NCBI RefSeq assembly: GCF_024713945.1
Contig: NC_134678.1
Span: forward strand, 1,178,001 to 1,242,000
Reading direction: 5' to 3'
Length of the DNA stretch: 64,000 nucleotides
Origin: Dermatophagoides farinae
Taxonomy: Eukaryota; Arthropoda; Arachnida; Sarcoptiformes; Pyroglyphidae
Positions within the stretch are counted from its first letter, which is position 1; each line of letters begins with the position of its first letter. A program made the position numbers and the translations under genes. This document shows positions 42,711 through 56,400 of the stretch, one piece after another. The notes under the pieces were generated by a model, which saw only the letters and a program-made list of their open reading frames with translations, was not told the origin of the DNA and did no database searches.

Positions 42711-44623
42711 ATGGCTGATTCATCCGAAGGTCAAATGGATGGTGTATCATCATCATCATCGATGTTAGCATCACCTATAGCAAGTCGTTCATCATCATTT
42801 ATGACACCATCACCACCACCACCATCAACTACAAATATATCGGCCGCTGTATCACCATCGATTTCTATATCAAATCCATCAATGGAACGTTTGGAACAAG
42901 AGAATCGTGTATTTAAAATTGAAATTGAAACATTAAAATTACGTATAAAAAGTTTAACTGAAGAAAATAAATCATTACGTCGTGCATCGGTATCCATTCA
43001 AGCTAAAGCCGAACAAGAAGAAGAATACATTTCGAATACATTGTTGAAACGTATTCAAACATTGAAAAAAGAAAAAGAAACATTGGCACTCAATTATGAA
43101 CATGAAGAAGAATGTCTAACTAATGATTTATCACGTAAATTGAATCAATTACGTGCTGAAAAGGTAAATTTTGGTAATTTACTTGGTTTTTTTTAATTAT
43201 TTTTTTCCCTGAAAACATTATTGGTTTCAGGTTCAATTGGAACATACATTGGAACAAGAACAAGAAGCATTGGTAAATAAATTGATGCGAAAGATTGAAA
43301 AATTGGAAAATGAAACCATTCGAAAACAGAATAATTTGGAACAATTACGACGTGAAAAGATTGAATTGGAAAATACATTGGAACAGGAACAAGAAGCATT
43401 AGTGAATAAACTATGGAAACGTATGGATAAATTGGAGAATGAAAAACGTGATTTATATGAAAAACTAGAAACTTTTAGTGCAGCTAGTGGATGTTCAATG
43501 AGTATGTGTCTTGATTATAATGATGGAATTTTTTTTTTAAATCAAATGTTATTTTTTTTCAATGTTTAGACGAAACTTCGAATCAATCATCATCATCGTC
43601 ATCGATGCAAATGACTCCCGCTCAATCGCCTGGACCACCACAACCAATGAGCCCGATGAATAACAACAGTGGTGGAACGGCAGCCATTTGTTCACTTGGT
43701 TCTAATATGAATAATAATAATTCTTCATTGATGATGAATGAACAACGTGTAAGCTGTATGTGTGATCCACATCAATTGACGAATCATGTAAAATTACTTC
43801 GTAGTGAAGTAATGAAACTACGTAATCGTCTTCAAATAGCCGAAAAAGAACATAATGAAAAAATGGCTCTTTTTGAAAAAGAAGAACGTGAACAAAGAGA
43901 ACAAAATGTTCGTCTACAACGAAAACTACAAATGGAAATTGAAAGACGTGAACGTTTATGTCGCCATTTAAGGTTGTTTTAAACAATTTGAATTTTCTTT
44001 AAAAAATAATTTATATTTTTTCACATTCTAGTGAATCTGAATCATCGCTTGAAATTGATTTCGATGAACGTCATGTATCGAATGAGAATATTTTACCTAC
44101 ACCAAGTTCGTCGAATGGTCGACAACGAACATTATCATCGCCAGTACCAATGAATGTTGCAATGTCACCACAGGCAAAAGCACCACCACCGACACCATTG
44201 GCAATTTCATCACCAATTAGCCACGAACAATTGATGCCACGACCAATCAGTCCAATTAGTCGTCATAAGACTGTTTGCTGTCCAAAATGTGGCCATTCAT
44301 TTTTGGCTTCAATTGGATCATATACTAATTTGTTTGCAAACAGTAGCATTACAACGGCAAGCCAACATCATCATTCATCATCACCAATGAATGTATTTTC
44401 GCAGCCAATTTTCACTAACCATCATCAACAACAACAACAACAACATCATCATCATCATCATCATAATCAGTCAACAGCAACAACAACAACGACAACAGCT
44501 CTTCATCATCAATCACTTCGTTCTGCCACATCAATTGAAAATGTTACTATGCATGGTTCAAATAATGATGATGATAATAACAACAACAAAGGTGACAATG
44601 TTCAAATGGATTCCGATTTATGA
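42711..44623 (+). CDS. CCDC6: Coiled-coil domain-containing protein 6 (CCDC6) homologue, 4 exons
   Basis: Exons are 42711-43163, 43231-43501, 43570-43972 and 44032-44623, giving 572 residues. The first residues MADSSEG resemble vertebrate CCDC6. The long coiled coil (about residues 60-240) includes [52 protein letters not shown] and [18 protein letters not shown] second coiled coil near 290-370 has [19 protein letters not shown] and [19 protein letters not shown], followed by [18 protein letters not shown]6 in vertebrates is a cytosolic and nuclear scaffold linked to the DNA damage response and 14-3-3 binding. The C-terminal tail differs: it has a CPKC pair (CCPKCGH) and Gln/His runs in place of the long Pro-rich tail. 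Confidence 0.93.
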
Positions 44624-45315
44624 TATGATTGAGAAGAATTTGGATTTTTTTTTTCTCAACTTTATAATGAGCTGTAAAAAAACACATATATTTTTTTCAT
44701 GTTTATTTGTGATAATTGTCAATCATTCACCATTGATGATGATGATTATGATTTGTCTGTTGTCTATTTTCAAGTGATATTTTTTTTCTTTTTCTTCACC
44801 TAATTAATTTGATCGAAAATATTTTATCATAAAATAACCGTATTATGATTTCTTCTTCAACACACACACACACACACGCAGACACAAAAATACCATTTTT
44901 AAACATTTTGAAAAACAGGTGTTTTGTTTTGGATGATTTAGTCAGAGAATAATGATTGTAGAAGAATTCATCAACACACAAACACATGAACATTCATTTT
45001 TGGATTATATTTTAAAGCTACAGATTAAGATTTAGTTTTGGATTTGGGAAAAAAACATTTTTTTTTTGTTTACTATGAAAATCCCAAGAAAAAAGAAAAA
45101 AATTTTTATTTTCATCATTTTGGAGTGTCTACAACAAATAATACATATTGATTGTGTTTTATTTATAAATTGATTTACTTGTTACACACATCAACCAATA
45201 TCCCCACTTATACATACAAGGTGATTTATATGTTCATTTTTTTCGTTCATTAAACAAACAAAAAAAATTTTGGAATAAACAAAAAAAAACAGATGTATTT
45301 ACAATCTATGATAAC
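44624..45315. other. Convergent 3' region between CCDC6 and the DMAC1-like gene
   Basis: No coding exon is supported. A plus-strand AATAAA is at 45274-45279 and a CA run near 44861-44877. The two genes converge here. Confidence 0.5.
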
Positions 45316-45624
45316 TTATTCATATCGTGATTCTTCATGTTGAATTTTTTTCGATTGTTTGATTGGAACATTATCCAATTCATGGATGCCAAGTAAACGC
45401 AACGTTCCCAATGTCATCACTACGGATCCAATGAATGCTGATGCAAATACAGATAATTTATTTGCGGTTGGAATATTTCGTCGTTGAAATGAATAATAGA
45501 TAATATAACTACCAAGACCGATTAGGCCACCACCACCAATCATACGACATTGAAAACAATCTTCATAACCAGATTCCGGTGTTGTTGATGATGATGAACG
45601 ATAATTAAAGATACGATCCAACAT
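45316..45624 (-). CDS. DMAC1/TMEM261-like small mitochondrial inner-membrane protein
   Basis: A single exon of 102 residues, starting at ATG 45624 (MLDRIFNYRSSS). An in-frame ATG 30 codons upstream would add Tyr-rich low-complexity sequence and is less likely. The core CFQCRMIGGGGLIGLGSYII has the CxxC and glycine-rich membrane helix typical of DMAC1 (TMEM261), followed by a second hydrophobic helix (SVFASAFIGSVVMTLGTLRL). DMAC1 is needed to assemble the distal membrane arm of respiratory complex I. The match is on motif and size only; the protein is short, so other two-helix mitochondrial proteins cannot be excluded. Confidence 0.72.
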   Translation of the reverse strand: MLDRIFNYRSSSSTTPESGYEDCFQCRMIGGGGLIGLGSYIIYYSFQRRNIPTANKLSVFASAFIGSVVMTLGTLRLLGIHELDNVPIKQSKKIQHEESRYE

Positions 45625-45922
45625 TATGATGCAATAATAATAATAATAATGGTATATATAATCCACGATCGAAAATAAAAACATGTGATGACAAGATTCG
45701 ACCAAAAATGTCACGTACTTTATGTTTGACTCTTTTTTTTATGAAAAAATTAAAATAAAAACAATTTTTTCAAATTATAACCCTTATTCGAATATATTTG
45801 GTAAATTTTAATTTCAATAAAAAAAAATGCAAAATGCAAAATGAATGTGAATTATGTACGATTAACAAATTACAAATATGAATGAATGTATATAAATAAT
45901 ACTGTGCAATTGGACATTATGG

Positions 45923-46659
45923 CTATCTGAAATATGTGACAATTGTAATAAAGGCAGCAATCGAAACGATAATCATGACCATATTGCCATGAATGGTCGA
46001 AGTTCCAAGCTATATATGTGGCGAGAAAAGAAAAAAAAATGAAAATTGAATCATCAAATTGTAGAATAATGATGATGACTTACAGTAATGTAATAATTAC
46101 ATCGATCACCAGTACAACATTCAACACATTCCCAATCATTATACCAGATACGATCACAACGACGACTGGAATTTTCACGTGCTTCCTGACATTGAGCCTG
46201 TATTTTTGGTTTTAAAAAAATGAAAATTTAAGATTTGATCAGCGATGCTTTTTTCTGGCAAATTTACCAAAGTTGTACATCTTTTCGATATATAATATTG
46301 TTTCTGTCCAGTTGGATCCCAATAAGGTGTACCTAAATTGAATAATGAACAGAACAATATGAAAAATGTTGGATAATAATGTGTAAACATAAAAAACTTA
46401 CTTCCCCATCGAACAACAGTCATACAGCTATTATCATCTAGATTACAAGTACGAACAGTACGAATACATTTACCATTATTATCTTCTTGATTATTGCATA
46501 CATAACATTCATAACTGGTTACCATTGCTAAATTAATAGATGAATAATATATTGATATCATTGATAAAATGAAAAAAAAAAAATTTTCCACTTACATTGA
46601 AAATTACAGAATATTGCAAATAGCAACAGGTAAGAATAATTGAATTTATTTGAATCCAT
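45923..46659 (-). CDS. Ly6/uPAR-type (three-finger) GPI-anchored protein, 5 exons
   Basis: Exons are 46596-46659, 46402-46527, 46268-46332, 46084-46197 and 45923-46009, giving 151 residues. MDSNKFNYSYLLLFAIFCNF is a signal peptide. The mature part starts SYECYVCNNQED and has Cys at three-finger spacing, ending WECVECCTGDRCNYY, the CC...CN signature of the Ly6/uPAR fold. A short hydrophobic tail (MVMIIVSIAAFITIV) after LGTSTIHGN looks like a GPI attachment signal. Arthropod members act in septate junctions, cuticle formation and channel regulation. Which subgroup this belongs to cannot be told from the sequence alone. Introns are 54-74 bases. Confidence 0.85.
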
Positions 46660-47042
46660 TATCATCATCATCATCATTGATGACAATCAATCTCAGCTAC
46701 CATATATGACAAGCTATTATGGATGCTAAACACACACACACACACAAACACATCATTCGAATGAACAAAAATTGACTCAACAACAAATAAACCAAGGTAG
46801 GTTGGTAGCACAAACATACACACACAGAAATAGCAGCAATTTATTCACCTGCCACACCAGATAAACATACACACACACACACACACATGTATGAATAAAC
46901 GAACTCATCATTTGATGGTTGTCATGGTAACTTGTTTCAAAAAAAAAAAATTCAAATTTTATTAAATTCATTCATTCATTCATATCCGGTGCATACAATA
47001 AAACATTGAATTACAATTTATTAAAAATTTGATTTGATTTAA
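46660..47042. other. Spacer between the Ly6 gene and the Gly-rich gene
   Basis: Contains CA runs near 46731-46745 and 46869-46887. It should hold the promoter of the Ly6 gene and the 3' UTR of the Gly-rich gene. No exon seen. Confidence 0.5.
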
Positions 47043-47688
47043 TTACACCTCTATAATCAAAATACCATTACTGCCAGTATGACCACCACCAGCTTGACCA
47101 CTACCGCCGCCATGGTTACCACCAGCCTGACCCCCACCACCACCGCCATGATTACCACCATTTTGTTCACCGCCACCACCACCATGATTACCACCAGCCT
47201 GACCCCCACCGCCGCCATGATCACCACCATTTTGTTCACCGCCACCACCGCCGCCATGATCACCACCATTTTGTTCACCGCCACCATCACCATGATTACC
47301 ACCAGCCTGACCCCCACCGCCGCCATGATCACCACCATTTTGTTCACCGCCACCATCACCATGATTACCACCACCGTTGTTACCTTGATTATTTTCTTCT
47401 TCGGTTACAATTTTCCTTACACCAATTCGTAATGGAATTTCTCGGCCAGTCTGTTTATCGGTCACTAAAATATTTGGTAAATTTATTGCACTTTGTGCTG
47501 GAAGTGCACGGCCATTAATCAATATCATAATATCGTAGTAATTATCTGGACGACCAAATCTGCTTCCTGTTTTAATAGTGTTGAAATTGATGGTAAGAAA
47601 AAAAAGTCATGTCCATAATAAATGAATTTTTACCACAGATTGGATCCCATACAATAATGAACAATACGATGATTAGTGCAAATTTCAT
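47043..47688 (-). CDS. Secreted Gly/His-rich tandem-repeat protein, 2 exons
   Basis: Exons are 47634-47688 and 47043-47566, giving 192 residues. MKFALIIVLFIIVWDPICG is a clear signal peptide, cut near SRFGRPDNYY. A non-repetitive domain of about 60 residues follows (INGRALPAQSAINLPNILVT, REIPLRIGVRKIVTEEE). The next roughly 100 residues are imperfect repeats alternating GGNHGDGGGEQN and GGDHGGGGGQA types, then a unique tail SNGILIIEV. Function is not recognised. Gly/His repeats occur in cuticle, adhesive and antimicrobial secretions of arthropods, and regularly spaced His and Asp could bind metals; both are inference. Confidence 0.85.
47078..47384 (-). repeat. Tandem repeats encoding the Gly/His-rich region
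   Basis: Imperfect units of about 33-39 bases in alternating types (EQN-ending and QA-ending). Unit identity is high enough for slippage or unequal crossing-over to change copy number. Confidence 0.75.
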
Positions 47689-50600
47689 TTTTTTTTTTTT
47701 TTTTTTTTGGAAATTACACACACAGAATAAAATTCAAAATGACTAATTCTAATCAATGAAAAATGATCACTATTTATATGAAAATCACATCAGATTTACT
47801 TGTTGTTTCAAGCGATTAATAATCATCAAATAATTTCATTTTATTTACCCAACCACTGAATAATCACCGAAAAAAAAAATTTGCAGACAGGTGGTACACA
47901 TCCAATCAATGAAATAATTGGATTTTTTTTGAAAGAAAAAAAAATTTAATTACATATTAATTGATTGATCAAAAAAAAAAAATTTTTTATTTTTTTAATT
48001 TCATCCAATAGATGGCGCACGATTGGTGAATATTTGAATTTTAAAATTTTTTTTCACGAAAACAAAAAACAAAACAAAACAAAAAAATTCATCAAATATG
48101 CAAAACAAAAAGTCAACTTACCAGCATGTAATAATTAGCTTAAAATGTTCATAAGTTAATTATCATCTAATGTTTCGGCATTCAATTATTGATGATGATA
48201 ATGATAATGGTGGTTGATAATTAATCTTCATCACCACCACCACCGCCAACCACCATTGGCATTATTGAATCTCGATTTAAAATCATGATCATCATCATCA
48301 TCATTCCATATTAAATGGTTCAAATGGAAACATTAATGCCATGTATCTAATGGTAAGGTAAGTTTACTTTGTATGAATGTCGGAATATTTTTTTTTCCTA
48401 TTGTGTATTCTCTACAATTCCTTTTATTTTTTAGCTTTTGTTTGTTGACCAACCAAGAAAAAAAAGAGAAAAGAAGAAAAGAGAAGAAAAAATAAAGTGT
48501 GAGGTCTCTTTTCTTGTTTTTCCATTGGCCAGTCTTTCATTTCAATGGCCAATTTTTTTTTTTTTTTTTTTTGATAATCGCCGCCAATGCATACATATAC
48601 AACGCAACGATGAAAGACGACGGTCATCATCTTTTGTTGTAAAAAGAATTTTTTTTCAAAAAAAAAAAAATGATCTCTTCATCATCGATCGATCTCTATC
48701 GATTGATAGAGGTCCATTTCACAAAAATAATGGTAATTCAAAAAAAAGGCGACGATCTTGGTGGTCATCATCATCATCATCATCATTGGTATGTATAAAC
48801 GTGTTTCTAATATGTCTCTTTCTTTTAACACAATACAACCAAACGAAAAAAAAAACATATACACACACACACACACAAAAACAACAACAACAACAAACAC
48901 AATTTTTTTTTTTTGGTTCTTTTGGTCACGTTTTTCTTTTACCTTTATTTCTGAAGAGATAAAATCATCTTGAACATGATGATGATGATGGTGATGATCA
49001 CAATAAATTCCAAACAAACACCAATGAATTGACAATAACAAATAATAGTTTGGTTCCTTCTTGTTTTTTTTTGTCTATCGGTTCGTTGGTTGTTGGTTCG
49101 TTTTATGGCCCAAAATTTTTTTTTTTTTTTTTTGATTAATTCAAACAAACATCATGATCATATCTCCGTTATCTATATATACAAAACATGATGGGTACAC
49201 ATTCATCTTCATTAAGACTAAATTGTCCCGGTTTTTGGCTGCTGGCCTTTTATAAACTTTTCGGCATTTTTTTTTTCTTTCTCTTCAATTGATCGATTAT
49301 TATTATTATGATTATTGAAAGGTATCGATCGATATGCTCAGAACCCCCCCGCCTCAGTTCTCATACCATGAATGGATTATCAATTTCAAAATAGCAGTAA
49401 TTTTCTCTCCATCTCTCTCTCACTCTCTTTTTATACCATAGTTGTGAATGAACTTTCAATACCCGTGATTTTTTTTTTTGTTGTTTAGTCATTGATTATT
49501 ATTCTGGATAATGGCATGTTATAGATACACGAATAATAATTCAAAAAAAAAAATGGTGCAAAAGCAAATTATCTATTTCTATTTTCAATCATTCATTGTG
49601 GCGGCAATATCTATATATACATTTCGCGCTTCTGTTCTCTATCTATGCTATCACCTGAGAATCATCATTGTGATCATTTTGGCCCTGGTAAATAGTTCAT
49701 TATAATGATACACACACATACACATACAGACACAAGAACTAGTCGATTCTTTAATATTTGTTTTTCTTTCTTTCTTCTTCTTCTTTTGATCATTGGAATG
49801 TGCCATTTTCATCATCATCATCATCAGATGATGATGATCTGTAAGCATTTCTAATGTGAATATCACGAATATAATCACGATGTTGATTGACGAAGATGAT
49901 GATGATGATGATGATGATGAACTTTTAATAATCGTAACATTGGAACAAAATAGTGGTGATGATGATGATGATGACCACAAAAGTCAATTACAGGCTTCAA
50001 CACACATACACTATTGATGTTGATGATGATCATTACCAATCCGGATGGTACAAAATCTTAAATTCAAACGAATTTCTCTTTCTCGAACATATTCATTTAG
50101 AAGCGTTGATGTCTTCATTAAGATTTGGCCACGTTTTTTTTTCTTTAGCCATCACACACACACACACACACACACACATTACACGGTCATGGTCGTCGTC
50201 GTTGTTGCTGTTGCTGTTGATGATGATGATTATGATGTATATTCTCTTTGCATTAGCTGCCGATTCTTTTTTTTTTCATCTGATTATTGACTTGAGATTG
50301 AAATTCAAATTTTTTTTTTATTATTTTCAATCAAATCTTGGTATGTGTTTTGTGTGTGTGTGTGTGTGTCTGAGCGCGTCAATTTTGGGTGGTCTTTTTT
50401 TTCTACTCTCTTTTGGTTTGTTTAGATCACCCTTACAAATAGCATCATCATCATCAGATTTGATCAGATCAAAGAGAGAGAGAGAGAGAGAGATTGAATT
50501 GTCTGACCAATCAGAAATCAACTTTCTCAAGTTTTTTTTTTCGTTTTGTTTTGTTGAGCCTTTCGTGATCGGATCAGATTTTCTATGCATGATGATGATT

Positions 50601-53350
50601 CCAATCTAGCTAACTAACTAAATGACCAAATATTGCGCGAGCGCGCGAGTAAAGAATTTCAAATTGGAATTCAAATGCAACCAGAAAAAAAATCAGCCGA
50701 CCAACCAACCAACCACATTGTGGCCAACAATAACGAATAACGAAAAAATGAAAAACATCTGGTTTACTTTTATATATATAAACGAACTTTGATCTTATAG
50801 TCCAAGTTAAATGATTATTAAATGAGAGATAAATTGGTCGATGAACTTGTTGTTGTTGTTGTTTTTTGTTTTGGTTGTTGTTGTTGTTGTTGTTGGCATT
50901 CATGAATGAATATGGAAAACTTTCATTACTAACAACAAGAAGAAATTGAATGAATTTTTGTCGTCGTTTTTGTTGTTGTTGTTGTTGTTGTTTTGTTTTG
51001 TTTAGCTAATAAATAATAATTACCTCTCAACTATGCTACTTACTCGAGAGAAAAAAAAATCTTGTTGATGGTAAAATTGATTCGAAAAAAAAATTTTTTT
51101 TTTTATCATCTGCAACAAAATTATCATATAAAATTGGTCGATTTGAATGAAGATTGTCGCAACAAAAAAAAAAAAAAAAAAAGTGAAAAAGAGTCAGTTA
51201 GTCGCCAGCTATTAAAAAAAAACCAGTCATGATTCATCCTAGATAGGTGCTAACAACAACCATCATCATCAGGAAGCAACAGAGATTGATGTCAATTGTC
51301 ATCATCATCGTCACCGTCATTTAATGTCTTATCATCCATGATGATGATGATGATGATGATGATGATTAAACATAATGGGTCACCCATAGTCAAAGGTTAC
51401 TGGTTTTTACCGGTCAATTATTCATTTTTTTTTTTTGATGAAAGATTTATGAAATAAGATTAGACCATCATCATTCACTATGAAAATTGTCGACAAATAT
51501 AAAATGAATGAATGAATGAATGAAATGAACCAAAAAAAAAAAAAAAAAATTGTCAAAATGAATATAAATCTTGTCGGTATAATTTTTCAATTGCACATTT
51601 AAATGGATGAAAATCTTAAAAATTACCTCACAATTGATGTTGATCTTATCTATTTCAGGTCACAAGGTGTTGTCATCTCTGTGATGATGATGATGATGAT
51701 GATGGCCATTGGCCATTGGCAAATCAAATATTTAAATTTTTTTTTCTCACACACACACAGAGAGAGAATTTTTTTTGCAATACTGAAAATGATAATTCCG
51801 TTGTTCAATGTTTATGGCCATTTGTCTACCATGTGTGTGTGTGTGTGTGTATGTTTTGATTTTGTTTATTTTTTCAATTATCGACTTTTGTATTTTTTTT
51901 TGTTTTTTGTTTTTTTTTGAATTTTCTATTTACACAAGGTGTAGGTATCGATTACCTTTACTACTAATGGCCGGGTCTGTCTTTTTTTTTGTCGCCGATC
52001 AAATACATATGATGATGAATGAACGGAAAAATGTCAAAGACACACACACATGAGGTACAATAAAAGAAAAACAATTTTCAATCATTGAGACACCGGCTAA
52101 ATGTTTTTTTTGTGTTTCTCACAGTTCTTAACAACAACAACAACAACAACAACAAAACGATCATCGATCGATCTCTATCGATCGATTGTTGATTGACCGC
52201 ATCGTTTTTAAAAAAAAAAATTTCCAACTGTGTGTGTCATGTAAATTTAAAAAAAAATCAAATTATTTCATTGAATTTAACAGAAACAAATACACTGATA
52301 ATGATTATCCATAATGATCATCATCATCATAACATCTCACATCACATGCCACACACACACACACACACACACGCATCTTGCTAGCTTGGTCAATTTGTGT
52401 CCAGGTAATAATGGTAAAAAAAACAAGATCAAATCCACAGTCACTGCTTATAATAAATGCTCTTATTTATGACCAACTATGACTATGACCAAGATACAAA
52501 TTCTGTCTTTCTCTATTAGATTGGTTGTGATATGATTTCAGCCAAAAAAAAAAACACTAAATAATGATAACGAATATGTGTGTGTGTGTGTGATATTTTA
52601 TCAAATTTTTTCAGCATCTCTTGCTGTGTTTGTGTGTGTGTGTGTGTCCAAATTGATTGTTTGATTTTTTTTTTTGTTTATTTGATAGGATCGATGAACA
52701 ACAAGAAAACAATCGATACATTGATTTTGGAATTAAATCAATGAAAATAATCGACATTTAAAATTAAATGCCGACAATATCAACGACGACGATGGTGGTG
52801 GTAGTGGTGGTGGTGACCACCATCGCGATTTATGAAATGAAAAAAAAGTAAAAACAAGAAAAATGGTGTGAAAAGTATCGCCTTCGATGTTCACGATGAT
52901 CATCATCTTCATTATTATTCTATTGATCATATCAAACAACAACAACAATGATGATGATGATGAGTGATCATGTTTTTTGTGTGTATCTCACTGATGATGA
53001 TGGTCGATGTTATGAAGAATTTGTAACTATTTTCTCCCTCACACATACACAATCTTTATTCGTTTTTTTTTTTTTTTTTTTGCTTAAAATACAATGACTT
53101 TATTCCTTGTCCGAGACATACAGACACATGTGTGCATTTAGGCCAAAAGATCACGCGATCGTGTTAAATGCGAATTAAATTAAATTAAACATAATAACAG
53201 GTTACCAATGAAAAAAAAAAATTTTTTTTTCTTTTTTTTTGAAAGAATGAACAAAGATATTTTCTTGGTGGTAGTGTGGACACACACGCAGATCATCATC
53301 ATCATCATAACCATCAATCGGACAATCAAACAATAGCGAAATTCTGTGGT

Positions 53351-53371
53351 ACACGCACACACACACACACA

Positions 53372-53401
<30 letters not shown>
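53351..53401 (+). repeat. Compound CA/CT microsatellite
   Basis: About 20 bases of CA repeats pass directly into about 27 bases of CT repeats. Likely highly variable in length. Confidence 0.85.
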
Positions 53402-53403
<2 letters not shown>

Positions 53404-56400
53404 AATGTTTGTAACACAGGCCTTTGGTCCAGAGCCGACCTTTAGTAGTTTTTATTTTTTTTTAAAGTTAAATCAAGTTAAATTGACATCTCCATCCATT
53501 CATTGACTGCTGCTGCTGCTGTTGCTGTGTGTGGACCACCACCTTTTGATCGCACATTCTGAGTTGTTGTTACCTGTTGTTGTTGTTTAGTGGAAAAGTA
53601 AAAAAAAAAAATTTCCTAATTACATATTGTTTGTATGCGTGCCTTGTGTGTGTGTGTGTGTTTCACTCACTAGGTATCATCCAAATGAAGAACTTTGAAC
53701 AATTTCTCTCTCTCTCTCAATCTTTGACCTGACCTACCGCACATTTGAAGAATTACATGAAAAAAATGTTTTTTTTTTCTTTTCTTCATTTGTTGTTCCG
53801 AACATTTTTCCACCTTGATCATCATTGATGATCAATAATAATGATGATGATGATGATCGAGGTTGTAACCAAAAAAAAAAATCGAAAATCAAATCAATAC
53901 ATTGATGATTGGAATTTCCAGAAAAAAATGAAATGAAATCATCAAAACAATCGCTAAACTAAACTGAACAAACAGAACAGAACAGAACATTGCATTTTAC
54001 ATTTGCAATTTTTCTCTCACTATTTGTTTGTTTTTGGAAATTTGAAAATCCGATTTTTTTTTCGTTCTCTCATCATTGATCTGTTTACCTTATAGATTCA
54101 TTTATGGTAATAAAAACCATCGGAACACACACAAACATCGGATTTTTTTGCTGTTCATGATGTAAACTGATCAATGATTATTTTGATTTGATCACATCAC
54201 ATTTCATCAGATCAGATCAATTGATGATGATCAAATATAATATATATATATATAAATATCAAGTTTAAACATCGATCATAAAACAAAAGAGCTTTTTACT
54301 TGTAAAAAAACAAAACAAAACAAAACAAAAAAATTTTATGATTGATAAATTGTGCCATAACATTTCAAATTTTTTTTTTATTGAAAATTTAAATATCTAA
54401 ATTATCGTATGAGGGAGATAGAGAAGAATGGCGGTAGAGGGTAGGAGGGGGGTGGAAATAGTTGATAAGAACATCCTGCACTTTGTCAATTTGTGTTTGT
54501 TTGTTTGTTTGTTTGTTTTGACAATGATTCATTGTTGAGTGTTTTTTTTTTTGTTCATATCTGTTGATGATTTGATGACAATCAGAACAAGAAACAACAG
54601 GTTTCAGAATCTATTCATTTGCATATACATTTGAATAATTGAATAATGATGATGATTGACATAAAGATAAAGAAAAAGAAAAAAGAAAAATTAAGTGTCA
54701 TCATGATGAACAAATGTCAACAAACAAACAAACAAACACAATATTATTATGTAATGATAATGTTGATGAACATGACAAGATAATCGATTGACATATGCTG
54801 TGTGTGTGTTTCGTTTGTTTTTTTTTTTTTTAACATCCGCAATTTGCTTTTTTATTATTTTCATTTTTTTTAAAGTAAAAAAAAAAACCCAGGAGAAAAA
54901 ACATTTACCATCCAATCTGGTGTGGTATCCTTGTTGTTTTCTTTTTTCATATTTCAGTGATTTATGAATATTAAAAAAAAAAAACATCTGTCCAAGTAAG
55001 TGTGTACCCTATAGGTGTATGAACGTGGTCACAAAAAAAAACGTGTGTCTATGTGTTTTTTTTTTTAGGTTTTCATTGCTTTTTTTTTGTTCTTGGGTTG
55101 GTTAGCTAGCTAGTTAGTTAGTTAGTTATACCTCATTAGCATCAGTCAGATTTTTGTTTTACTGTATTTATGATGTATACACGCGAATTTCATGTCATAT
55201 TCAATTCAATTTTTTTTTGTCGTCGTCGTCGTCTCTTTCTCTCTCTCTAGTTTGAATAATATGGCCATAAATAAATCGATCATCGCCATCTTTATTATAT
55301 ATGAATGGGATGTGTGCATATATGCACATCCATATAACCAATGGCGAACAAAATATGATGCTGATTTTTTTTTATCCATAAAAAAAACGAAAATTGAATG
55401 TGAATTACATTACTATATTTTACAACAACAATTCACAGAAATGTGCTAAAAAAAAAAATTAAATCACCATTTCATTCATTCATTGAAATAAGCCAAGTGT
55501 ATATTTCAAAACTAATAACGACATTCAAAAGAAACGAAAAAAAAAACGAGAGAATAAACCGGACAGGTCTATAAGAATAATGTGTGTGTGTGTGTTTAGT
55601 GTGTTTAGTGTTTCGTTTTTGCTGTTGTAAGTAATCCCTTTTTGTTCTTGTTGTGGCAATGAACATTGAATTTTTTTTTTTGTCCATAAATAATTGCCAT
55701 TTTAAAAAAAAATAAAGAATAAAATTGATGCTTAATTTTAGCGAACAAAAAAATGAAAAGAAAACATTATCATCATCAATGGATGGTAATGTTGGTTTAG
55801 CCTTGTTGAATATGTTTGTAGAAAAAACAAAATTAGCCATCTAAATCAAATATTATGACAATTTACAACAAGACATTATCTTTCTTGTGCTGGCTGATTT
55901 GATTCTATGACTTTTAATGTTTTTTTTTCTCATTCACTTGAAGTGTCCATATGGTTTTTTTTTGTTTAGGTGCTAAAAGTATCCGAATAGCCACTCGAAT
56001 TGCTTGTGTGTGTGTGTATACGTGCTTGTCAAAATTGAATTTTCGTTTTCGTTTTGTTTTGTTTTTGTTTAATTCAAAAATTTCAAGTGCTAGTTCTTTT
56101 TCGGTTTGTTTGTTTGAATGAAAATACAAGTGGATACAAATGCGATGTAAATATTTCCGTTATTGTTGAATAATGGAAACGAAAAAACACAACGAATTTT
56201 TGTTTTTTAATCCACAACTTTCACTTTTTGTGTGTGTGGAAATGAAATTTTTTTTTTATTATTTTCACAAAGATTAATGTGTATCAAATTGCATCGTTTC
56301 CATTATCATTGGTATAAAGTTTTGTTGTTGTTGTTTTTTGTATTTTGGTCCATATGTCGTGGTTTTGTTCCATTTTTTTTCTCTCTTCGCATTTTACCGG

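Noticed and set aside
47079-47432. Plus-strand Thr-rich open frame (TTT, ILFTAT repeats)
   Set aside because: It is the antisense of the Gly/His repeat exon; the minus-strand frame has a signal peptide and a clean splice.
48685-48710. Short hairpin CTCTATC...GATAGAG
   Set aside because: A 7-base stem with a 4-base loop is expected by chance many times in 64 kb of this composition.
49953-50609. Plus-strand 218-codon open frame with His-Thr and Asp runs
   Set aside because: Composed of microsatellites (ATG, CA, TG, GA) and poly-T; no splice context or conserved block.
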